Notes under the pieces: model-generated
Seen by the model: the letters and a program-made list of their open reading frames with translations, nothing else
Told to the model about the DNA's origin: nothing
Databases searched by the model: none
Translations under genes and position numbers: made by a program
Assembly (NCBI GenBank): GCA_036346355.1
Contig: CM070576.1
Coordinates: 12,879,558 to 12,943,557 of the forward strand
Origin: Rhipidocladum racemiflorum
Lineage: Eukaryota; Streptophyta; Magnoliopsida; Poales; Poaceae
Reading direction: 5' to 3'
DNA length: 64,000 nt
In this document: positions 55,059-64,000 of the stretch, piece after piece
Layout: the number at the start of each line of letters is the position of its first letter
Numbering within the stretch: position 1 is the first letter of the stretch

Positions 55059-58000
55059 TGTAACACCCCAAAATTTTGCTTTTCTTGAATTCATGTGTGA
55101 TTTGGCACTTTGGTGAATTTTTGGAATTTTCTGGAATTTATTTGGATTTATTTGGAATTTATTTGAATTTATTCCATTTTGAAATAATTAAAGAATTTAA
55201 TTTTGCAAATAAAATTTTGTTGGAAATATTTTATTTGAGTCCAAAATGATCCAAAATATTTTCCAGAATTTTTCTGGAATTTTTCTGAGTCATTTGCTAT
55301 TTTTAATGAATTAAATGAATTCATCGGGAATTATTTTAAATATTAAATCGCTGGAAAATCAACTCGGTCAAGTAATCGTTTCATCCGACCGAGCCCGAAG
55401 TCAGACTCGAAGTTCGAGTCCGACCTCAGCCACGTGACTCGACCGAACCCACTCCTAAACCTAATCAATCCCAACCGTTGGATCAAGATCCAACGGCCGA
55501 GATTCGCCTGCACGGTTGAGCCGTGTCCGACCGAACCGCTCGCGCCCGGTCCGATCGGGCCGCTGATCTGGACACGTGGACGGTTCTCGTGCCGTCTTCC
55601 TCGCCGAAGTCCGAAGCCGGACTCCGCCGCCGGGCCAGAATCGACTAGGGCTCCGAGCACGCCTCCAGGGCTATTTAATGCCCGGATCGCACCGAGGACC
55701 GCCGTGACCTTGCGCTTACTTTTTGCCTTAGCTTGCTAAACCCTAGCAGCCGCCGCTTGCTCGGGATTGCTCGCCGTAGTGGCTTAGGGTATTGTGGTGG
55801 TTTTTTCACCTTCCGCCGCCGCCCGCCGCCGCCGAGGAGAAGGAGGCCGTAACCGATCCTCGAGCCAAGGCGACTAACGTGACCACGCACGCGTCGCCGG
55901 AGGAGCCCCGTAGCGCCCGCGCTCTTGGTCATCGCCCCGTCTCCGGTGCCCAAGCCTCGCCCGTTGCCATCGCCGGACTTCGCGAAGCTCGGTGAACCGC
56001 CGATCCAGACGGACGGTTGAGGTGAGTTCACGTGTTCCAAACCCGATTAGATTCGGGACCGCTGGATCAAGATCCAACGGTTCACAATCGCCACGCGTCG
56101 TAGCAAAGGCTATTATAGGATTAGATCTGACCGTCCGATCTAGATCGAACGGCCCACGATCATCGAGTAGTTTTAACGTGTTAACCCTGGATCCAATCCG
56201 CGCCGCTGATTTTCAAACCAACGGCGCGATTGGCGCCACGTGTCGGAGATGGACCGACGCGGTCGGCCGCACGCTGCGTGTGAGCGCAGGTCCTCGACAC
56301 GCTGGTCCCGCATGTCGAGGGCCCACCACGACACCGCGCTATGCGTGAGACCCCGCACCGACAGTGGGTCCCACCTCGCTTGCCTCACGCGAGCCGTGGA
56401 CCGGTCCACCGTGGACCGAACTGCGCCGTGAGTCGAGCCCATGAGCCTACCGACGTCAGCCAGCCAATCAGGAGCTGACACGTGTCCATGCTGACGCAAT
56501 AATTAATTTCCGAAAAGAAAATGATTTATTAATTCGAAATATTGATTCAAATTTAGATTCAAACTTCAAACGCTTATAACTTTTGCGTTTCAACTCCGAT
56601 TTGAGTGATTCAAATTTCTAAATTTGTATAAAATTGAGATCTACCTAAATATGAATTTTATTTAATTTTTGGACTAAAGTTTTTCTTTGTAATATTATTT
56701 AATCGATTATTTAAACTTTAATAAATCATAACTTTTGCATTTTAACTCCGATTTGGACGATTCCAGTTCCTAAAAATCCAGAAAATTATGTTCTCTCTGT
56801 TTATGGATTTTATTTGGAGTTTTGGGATGTTTTTGCCTATTGTTTATTTGTGTATTTGCTATTTGCACGCTTTACGAGTAGACGTTGAAGTGCCGGAAGG
56901 ATTCGAAGGAGAAGTATTGACTCAGGATCCAACTCAAGACCAAGAGCAAGTACTTTTTGAAGGCAAGTTGTGCTTTGACCATGTTGATCCTATTTCGAAA
57001 TCTATTTTGATTTAAACTATTGCATGCTAGTTCAATTAGAAAAATACTTTAAACATGGGGGTTAGATAAGTACCAATTTGTTGTATGACACCTTGATTAT
57101 TTAAGTATGTGCCATGACCCTTGTCACCCTAGTTGTGGTTTACTAGTTGGACATAATCAAATTGCCAACATGGGTTTTAGACCGTTGTAGTATACTGCTT
57201 AGACCTGCTACGTGCTCATGACATGATTTTGGACAATCAAATGTTAATATTGACTTAATGATATATTGAACCTGTTTTGGAAAAGTATCATGTGATGTTG
57301 ATGGCACGTGGTGCATGGTAATCAACTGGGTTTGATAAACGCTTTCGACCGGGCATGTGGCAAGAGTAATCAGTGGGCCGGTTGTGGCATCGGGATGTTG
57401 ATTTGGTTCTTCGGGTAGTCTTGCCCTGGTCACTCTAAGGACTTAACCTTGCAAGCCTTTGAACTGGGACATACTTGCAACCACATGGCTGGAATGGGAC
57501 GGCCCTAGTTGACTAAGTCGCTAAGGACTCACTTGTGGAGCCTCAGGGTGTCAATTACACCGTTTGTGTGATTGTACGGGGAGCGTATCGTGGTCGTGGG
57601 CCAGATACCCATCTAACGGTGTGTTGGTCCCATACTTCGCCTTGGCTAAGGGAAGGGATGGTGTAGAGCACGAACCGGAGAGGACCACCTGTGTTGTTTA
57701 AGGCTTCCGAAAGGCTTTGTTACGGGAACTCGCCTTTGTAGTGTTTGACTGTATCTTGTGGGTAAAGTGCATAACCTCTGCAGAGTTTAGAATCTATTCG
57801 AATAGCCGTGTCCACGGTACTGGACAATGCTCGGGGATTACAGTCAAGGGTTAGACTTTCTGAAAATAACTTGGATTTGAAAGTTGGGTTGGCTTAATAA
57901 TGAAGATGATGGAAATGTGGTTTAGGATGGGGAAAATGTTTATTAAACTTCTTGAAAAGTTATTTATGCTTTACTTATTTCTACTGCTTTCGAATCTACT

Positions 58001-58492
58001 TATATTACTTTTCAAATGCTGTTTACGGCAAATATACCTTGAGCTATTCCTTTGTACCAAGCCATGCATATAGTATATTAGCTTGCATTCTGTGCATGAC
58101 TTGCTGAGTACCAAGTACTCACCCTTGCCTCAACACAATATCAGTTGAAGAAGAGATCGCACTGACTTTGGAGGAGGAACTCCAAGAGGATCCGCTCTAC
58201 TTAGGGAAGCGAGCCCACCATTGCCTGTGGTAAACTTGATGGCGCCACGAAGTTTCTTTGATTTTACGATGCTATTGTTTCTATCTTAATAAGTTTCGCC
58301 TTGCGAGGCATACATTTTGTAACTTGGCCATAAGGTCGAGTGACCAGTTTGGTTATTTAAATAAAGTACTTTGATAATATCGAATGGTATGATTGTGATA
58401 TTTACCAATGTTAAGACTGTGTGCACTAGCGCGTTCCTGGACTAGTGCTGAATACACAGAGGGTCCGGATTTGCAAATTCGGGGTCCCGACA
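55059..58492 (+). repeat. Element C 3' LTR
   Basis: 3434 bp, TGTAACACCCC...GTCCCGACA. Undisturbed by insertion, so it is the best reference for the + strand LTR: palindrome 55475-55496, TATA-like box 55671-55680, donor-like site 56021-56029, paired ATAACTTTTGC near 56575 and 56725, small ORF 56788-57015. Confidence 0.96.
56788..57015 (+). other. LTR-embedded small ORF (element C, 3' LTR)
   Basis: 75 codons, MFSLFMDFIWSFGMFLPIVY then LHALRVDVEVPEGFEGEVLT and LCFDHVDPISKSILI. One possible N-terminal membrane segment. Seven copies of this ORF occur in the window, all at the same LTR position. Confidence 0.38.
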
Positions 58493-58497
58493 TCCTC
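58493..58497. repeat. target-site duplication TCCTC, right copy (element C)
   Basis: Matches 36454-36458. Confidence 0.92.
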
Positions 58498-61400
58498 CAA
58501 AGCTAGTGTAGTCTCCTCTTCAACTGGTGTTGTATTGCGGCAAGGGTGAGTACTTGGTACTCAGCAAGTCATGCACAGAATGCAAGTTAATATACTATAT
58601 GCATGGCTTGATACAAAGGAATAGCTCAAGGTATGTTTGCAGTAAACAGCATTTGACAAGTAACATAAGTAGATTCGAAAGCAATAGAAACAAGTACAAG
58701 ATCGATAACTTTTCAAGGAGTTTAGTGAACATCTTTCCCAATCCTAGTCCACATTTCCATCAACATCATTCTTTAAACCAAAACCCATTTCCAAGCCCAA
58801 ATTGTTTTCGTGAAAGTCTAACCCTTGACTGTAATTCCCGAGCGATGTCCAATACCGCGGACACGGCTATTCGAATAGATTTTACACTCTGCAGAGGTTA
58901 TGCACTTTACCCACAAGATACAGTCAAACACCACAAAGGCGAGTTCCCGTAACAAAGTCTTTCGGAAACTTCTAACAATACAAGTGGTCATCTCCAGTGT
59001 TGCACATTAACCCTTCCCTTAGCTAAGGCGAAGTTTAGGCCAACCAACCGTTAGATGGGTACCTGGCCTCAGCCCTGGTACGCTCCCCCGTTCAACTTAC
59101 ACAAAGGGTGTAGTTGACATCTTGAGGTCCCACAGGTACGTTATTAGCAACTTAATCAACTAGGTCCGTCCCATTACAGACATGTGGTTGCACGTTTGAC
59201 CCAGTTCAAAGGCTTGCAAGGTTAAGTCCTTAGGGTGACCAGGGCAAGACTACCCGAAGAACCAAACCAACATTCCCAACGCCACAACTGGCCCTCCTGA
59301 TCATCCTTGCCACATGCCCCGGTCAAAAGCTATTTATCAAACCCCAGTTGATTACCATGCACCACGTGCCATCAACATCACATGATACCTTCCCAAAACA
59401 GGTTCAATATATCATTAAGTCAATATTAACATTTGATTGTCCAAAATCATGTCATGAGCACGTAGCAGGTCTAAGCAATATACTACAACGGTCTAAAAAC
59501 CCATGTTGGCAATTTAGTAGTGTCCAACTAGTAATCCACAACTAGGGTGACAAGGGGTCATGGCACATATTTAATTAATCAAGGTGTCATACAACAAATT
59601 GGCATTTATCTAATTTCCCATATCTAAATAAAGTATTTTCTAATTGAACTAGCATGCAATAAATTAAATTAAAATAGGTTTCAAAATGGGATCAACATGG
59701 TCAAAGCACAACTTGCCTTCAAAAAGTACTTGCTCTTGGTCCTGAGCTGGCTCCTGGGTCAACACTTCTCCTTCGAATCCTTCCGGCACTTCAACGTCTA
59801 CTCGTAACGCGTGCAAATAGCAACAAATGAATAAAACAGTAGACAAAAAGTGTCCAAACATCCAAATAAAGTTCATAAACAGAGAGAACATAATTTTATG
59901 AATCTTTAGAAACTGGAATCGTCAAATTCGGAGTTTAAACGCGAAAGTTATAGCATTTTGAAGTTTAAATAATCAATTAAATAATATTACAGAGAAAAAC
60001 TTTAGTCCAAAAATTAAATAAAATTCATCATTAGGTAGATCTCAATTTTATACAAATTTAGAAATTTTAATCACTCGAATCGGAGTTATAATGCAAAAGT
60101 TATAAGCATTTGAAGTTTGAATCAAATTTGAATTCAATAATTCGGATTAATAAATCATTTTCTTTTTCGGAAATTCTTTTATTGCGTCAGCAGAGACACG
60201 TGTCAGCCCCTGATTGGGCGGCTGACATCAGCCGGTCCATGGACGTGGTCCATGGTTTGGCTCGGGTCTACCGTGGACCCGGTCCACGGCTCCCCGTGAG
60301 ACTAACAGCGGGACTCCATCGGGTGACGCTATTGTCGACGTCGGCGGGGACTCACCTGCATCGACAGTGGGACTCCACCGGTGACGCCATGGGTGACGCC
60401 ATCGACGCAGGGCCTGGCCTTGTCGGGCCGCCGGGTTCACGCGCGCAGCGTGGTCGACAGCGGCTCCTTCCGACACGCTGCCTCGCTGTCGAGACACGCC
60501 TCATCGCCGCAGCCCGACCGCGACGGCCGATTTCCACCACGTGGCGCGATCTCGGCCGTTGATTCGAAAATCAACGGCCCAGATTGATCCGTGACGACGC
60601 TTGGGGTGAACGTGGCCAATCTGGACCGTTCGATCTTGATCGGACGGTCAAGATTCCATCTAACGCATACAACGCGGGTTAACGCTAACCGTTTGATCTA
60701 AATCTAACGGCTGAGAATGGATCTAGTACTGTGCGGTGACGGCTACGTGGCACGATCTAAGCCGTTGGATCTAGATCCAACGGTTGAGATTAGATCTGGG
60801 AATTTCAACGTGGAACTCACCGGGGGTGACGTGGCGAGATCTGGGGCGTTGGATCTGGATCGGACGGTGGAGCGAGCTCGGGGTTGGCGATGGCTTGCGG
60901 CGGCGCTGGCCCACCGGAGACGGGGACGGCGACCACGGCGACGGCGTTGCGGGGCGACTCCGGCAACGTGAAGGGTCTCCACTGGCGCGGCTTGACCTCA
61001 CGGTTCCGAAACTGGGCTCAATGACGGCGGAGAACGGCGGACGGCGGCGAAATCGGCACTTGAACGCGGCGGAACGCTCCTCCAACTCCGGCGAGCGATT
61101 GCGGCGGCTACGCGGTGGCTTGGGCGGCGTGAGCTAGGGCTACGGGTGCGCACGGAAATCGGCAACCCGACAGTGGCGGCGGCACATTAAATACCCCCTC
61201 GACGTCCGCGGAAAACGAGGGCCCACGCACGGGCGGCGGCGGAGTCCGGCGGCGACACGGAGAGGGTGACGTGGCACGCGCACAGTCGTTGGATCAAGAT
61301 CCAACGATGCAAAGGTTTGGGCTCGGGTCTGACTCGGGCGAGCTGGCTGGCTCGGTCGGGCTCGGGCTCGGGTGACGTGGCTCAATCTCGGCCGTTCGAT

Positions 61401-61804
61401 CTTTGATCGGACGGTCGAGAGGGTTAGGCACGGTTGGGTTCGAGTCGGACTCGAACTCGAGTCTGACTCGGGCTCGGTCGGTGGAACAGTACAAACCCAC
61501 TCGCTATTAAGCCAATTAAATAATTCAAATTAATTCCCAGAAATTCATTTAATCCATTAAAAATAGCAAAAGACTCAGAAAAATTCCAGAAAAATTCTGG
61601 AAAATATTTTGGAACATTTTGGACTCAAATAAAATATTTCCAACAAATCTTTATTTGCAAAGTCAAATTCTTTAATTATTTCAAAATGGAATAAATTCAA
61701 ATAAATTCCAAATAAATCCAAATAAATTCCAGAAAATTCCAAAAATTCACCAAAGTGCCAAAACACACATGAATTTAAGAAAAGCAAAATTTTGGGGTGT
61801 TACA
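58498..61804 (-). repeat. Element B 5' LTR, main part
   Basis: Resumes after C with CAAAGCTAGTGTAGTCTCC and ends TTTTGGGGTGTTACA. Contains the small ORF (59664-59891) and GGTGAGTTC (reverse, 60813-60821). The GC-rich part at 60300-60600 differs from its partner (28860-29110) in an unusual way, with CTGAC read as TCGAC and TCAGAG as TCGAG. Confidence 0.95.
59664..59891 (-). other. LTR-embedded small ORF (element B, 5' LTR)
   Basis: 75 codons, almost the same as 28226-28453 (MFSLFMNFIWMFGHFLSTVL, ending HVDPILKPILI). Confidence 0.35.
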
Positions 61805-61809
61805 AGGAC
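61805..61809. repeat. target-site duplication AGGAC, right copy (element B)
   Basis: Matches 26867-26871. Confidence 0.92.
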
Positions 61810-63884
61810 CCAACCAACTTGAGCCCTAGATCAAACCCTTGCATTGCGCCATCATTGAACCAAATTTTGCAAAAGATTGCTAGGCGTCGTCACAAGGTTT
61901 CCGCCGTCGATTTGTCACCGTCAGTGCATCCTGAGGCTTGTCGCCAGTTCAATTAGCTTCATCTTGGTGTAGGCCAATTGTGTGTGTGCTACATCGACCA
62001 GAGCACAGCCAAAAGACACCATCACCGTGGACTCCCGAGTTGCCATCGCTTCAAGCCTCACCGTCGCTGTTCCATACTGCTGGAGAAGAAGGTGAGTGTC
62101 ATGTAAGGTTAAATGAAGAGACATGTGTTGCTAGGTAATTTAAAAAGGTTGGATATGACAGTAAAGGGTACTGATATTTTGATAAAAATGGAAATAAAAC
62201 TATGGTTTAACATGGGTGAAGTATGGCAATAGCCAGTTATGCGAGGTTTGAACTTGCACGTAGTGTAGGAGGAGTCTTCCGCCCGAGTCAATTAAGGACC
62301 GAACATAGTGTTCGTTAAACCCAAGAAATTCAGTACAACCACAGGGGGTTGGTATAGGATGATCTTAACTTATTAAGTTACTTAGATGGCAACATATTCA
62401 ATGCAATTAAAGTTTTCGTGCAACCACCGTGCAACCCAACTAAAAAAAAGTTTTAAAAAATTCTGAAAAAAATCATGGATGTACATCTCAACTTACCCCA
62501 TCTACGTATAAAATTTCATGATCAAATACGTACTACACTAGAAGTTACAAAAAAGAAAAATTTTGTGATGTCTACTGTAGCAAGATTCCAAACAAAAATT
62601 TGTCTTTTTTGTAACTTCTAGCATAGTACGTATTTGATCATGAAATTTTATACGTAGATGGGGTAAGTTGAGATGTACATCCATGATTTTTTTCAGAATT
62701 TTTTGAAACTTTTTAGTAGTGTTGCACGGTGGTTGCACGAAAACTTTAATTGCACTCGATATTTTGCCTACTTAGATCTAGCTTTACACATTGGAAGGCT
62801 GGAATAGCACAGGCATTCTAAGATAGATTGCTTGTAGGGGTTTCTACATGCCAATGCAACGGTGTACGCCTTGCTATGGCTATGGCACAAGAATGAATTA
62901 TCGAAAAAAAATTTGTGAATGGTTTTATTGCCACCATAGAGAGGGTTTGTCGTCACCGGGCTTGTGCAAAGTTAGGTCTAGGTAATGTAACAGTTATGTA
63001 TGATCTCTCTGTGACACACTAATGGAAGTGTGTTAAATATCGATTGTAAAAAGAGATGATCATTCCTTGTGGGTAAAGCTGTACATGTCTGCAGAGTGTA
63101 AAACTTTTCGAAAAGACGTTCCCGCGGTCATGGAAGTTTTGGTGCGCCAGCACTAGTTAGATGTTTTGTTATTTTCATAAAACGAATTGAAACTTGAAAA
63201 ATTGGTATGTGAAAGTTTATCCCACAGATGATTCAATACTTTGCCATGTGTTGGCAAGATTGTTTTCAGCTGTTGTGCCATATGTTGGCCAAGGCTTGGT
63301 TTCAGATGTCATGCCATGTGCTGGCATTGGGCGATTCGTGCTCACATTCATAGAGGAACTGTGAGTTATATGTTTATGCTTACACAATTTATATCTGTCA
63401 AATTGCTTTTGCTAAACTATCTCTTTCAATCTATTATTCAGTATTTACAATGCAGTTTGGTTTTATGCAAAATAGTCGCATTAGCCTTTCCTTTTGATAC
63501 AGCCTTCATTTATTATAGGGTTTCAAAAGTCTTGCGGAGTACTATACATACTCAACATTGTTATTTTTAGGTGAAGGAACAGAAACCCCGATGATACTTT
63601 CTATATCGTAGATTTTGGGGAAAATACTGACGAGTTTTCGTAGGGTTTATACCTTGTCAGTTGCCTATGGGATATTCGGGCAAGGCATACTACTAAGTAT
63701 TTGTATATTCTGCTGCACTCTATTCGACCTTTTGGCCTTATTGTATGAAACTTAATCCTATCAATATATTTGAGAATTCTGTGTATAGATGTGATTTCAA
63801 TTTGTAAATGTGCGTACCAGCCACTGATCATGGGACTAATACTATATGCACATGAAACCCATAGTTGGTATTTAATACCAAAAA
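61810..63884 (+). repeat. old 3' LTR of element G, second part
   Basis: Continues 26871. Despite strong divergence the family landmarks are in order: donor-like AGGTGAGTG at 62090-62098, AGTCTTCCGCCCGAGTCAATT near 62273 (family GTCTTGCCCTGGTCACC), CTTGTGGGTAAAGCTGTACA near 63067 followed by TCTGCAGAGTGTAAAA, and GTCAGTTGCCTATGGGATAT near 63656. The exact 3' end is unclear (63880-63918). It contains the MITE-like hairpin. ORFs at 63241-63570 and 63601-63894 are not recognisable genes. Confidence 0.7.
62402..62754. mobile_element. MITE-like foldback element, 353 bp
   Basis: The ends are perfect inverted repeats of at least 34 bp (TGCAATTAAAGTTTTCGTGC... and its complement). Near-perfect pairing continues for about 160 bp on each side, leaving a loop of roughly 30 bp around 62560-62595. 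No ORF. No clear TSD found, so the superfamily cannot be assigned. Confidence 0.82.
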
Positions 63885-64000
63885 TGTGGGGCACAGCACA
63901 CCTCGACGAATCCTAACATAAAAAATTCACTCCCAATGTTGTCCATCTACACCGTTCGGCACTAACATGGCCCCACAGACTATCTACAATACCATCACCA
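63885..64000. other. window end, LTR tail or flanking DNA
   Basis: No recognisable feature. CTAAC at 63913-63917 repeats the five bases before 4823 and could be the TSD of element G, but chance is not excluded. Confidence 0.3.

Larger units (their letters stand above)
36459..58492 (+). mobile_element. Element C: complete Ty3/gypsy chromovirus, + strand, with nested D
   Basis: The ends are TGTAACACCCC at 36459 and GTCCCGACA at 58492, with TSD TCCTC. The 5' LTR is 36459-37365 plus 46834-49373, split by D. The internal region is 49374-55058 and the 3' LTR 55059-58492. Without D it is about 12.6 kb. Same family and layout as E and B. Frameshifts occur throughout gag and parts of pol, several at CTG/CAG sites. 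Confidence 0.96.
26872..61804 (-). mobile_element. Element B: Ty3/gypsy chromovirus, - strand, with nested C and D
   Basis: The ends are TGTCGGG at 26872 and GTTACA at 61804, with TSD AGGAC on both sides. The 3' LTR is 26872-30384 and the internal region 30385-36144. The 5' LTR is 36145-36458 plus 58498-61804, split by element C. Without C (and D inside it) B is about 12.9 kb. Its internal region has the longest open frames in the window (519 and 437 codons), but three stop codons and a few frameshifts disable it. Confidence 0.95.

Noticed and set aside
36459..58492. C read as two separate elements on either side of D
   Set aside because: The CCAAG duplication, the matching order with the intact 3' LTR and the TCCTC duplication at the outer ends show a single C split by D.
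63241..63894. Candidate host genes (109 and 97 codons) at the right end
   Set aside because: They fall within the decayed LTR of element G, on opposite strands, with no conserved domain, and LTR landmarks run through them.
1..64000. A new defence, biosynthetic or other multi-gene system
   Set aside because: All recognisable proteins are retrotransposon Gag/Pol or the orf0 family. No operon-like or host gene cluster is present.

Overview
The window is grass-type (Poaceae-like) nuclear heterochromatin made almost entirely of nested LTR retrotransposons. I found no intact host gene, tRNA, rRNA or CRISPR array. The evidence is Ty1/copia and Ty3/gypsy chromovirus proteins, tRNA-iMet primer sites, long LTRs with TG...CA ends and exact 5-bp target-site duplications (TSDs). 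The 3.4-3.6 kb LTR family opens TGTAACACCCC, closes GGGTCCCGACA and carries an extra ORF upstream of gag. It resembles the rice RIRE3/RIRE8 type (Tekay/Del clade); that name is from memory and unchecked. The species cannot be named from the sequence.

Layout. 1-4236 is the 3' part of a decayed + strand copia element ending in a 219-bp LTR. 4238-4390 is a probable LINE scrap. From 4823 to about 63.9 kb lies a stack of related gypsy elements. The oldest layer (called G) survives as diverged LTR pieces at 4823-5239, 8715-9014, 12555-13547, 26181-26334 and 26335-26871 plus 61810-63884. Inserted into it, left to right, are an old solo LTR (5240-8714), a younger solo LTR (9015-12549, TSD GTGTG), complete element E (13548-26175, - strand, TSD GGGAA) and complete element B (26872-61804, - strand, TSD AGGAC). 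B's 5' LTR is split by element C (36459-58492, + strand, TSD TCCTC). C's 5' LTR is split by element D (37366-46828, - strand, TSD CCAAG), from a second gypsy family with 2.25-kb LTRs. The nest G>B>C>D is therefore four deep. A long-hairpin MITE-like element lies at 62402-62754.

How the parts work. B, C and E share one plan: LTR, tRNA-iMet primer site, an extra ORF ('orf0'), gag with a CCHC knuckle, protease, reverse transcriptase, RNase H, HHCC/DDE integrase with a C-terminal chromodomain, polypurine tract and LTR. D has the same order without orf0. All are broken by frameshifts or stops, so none looks autonomous as read.

Main points of interest: (1) a conserved 5' splice-site-like GGTGAGT in every LTR, paired with CAG directly before the ATG of both orf0 and gag in all three full elements, which suggests alternative splicing; (2) LTR-pair differences that repeatedly turn CAG/CTG into CG-containing strings, including inside functional motifs, which looks more like methylation-dependent base-calling error than evolution; (3) an approximately 180-bp phased motif in the D LTRs; (4) insertion of every younger element into an LTR of a related element.
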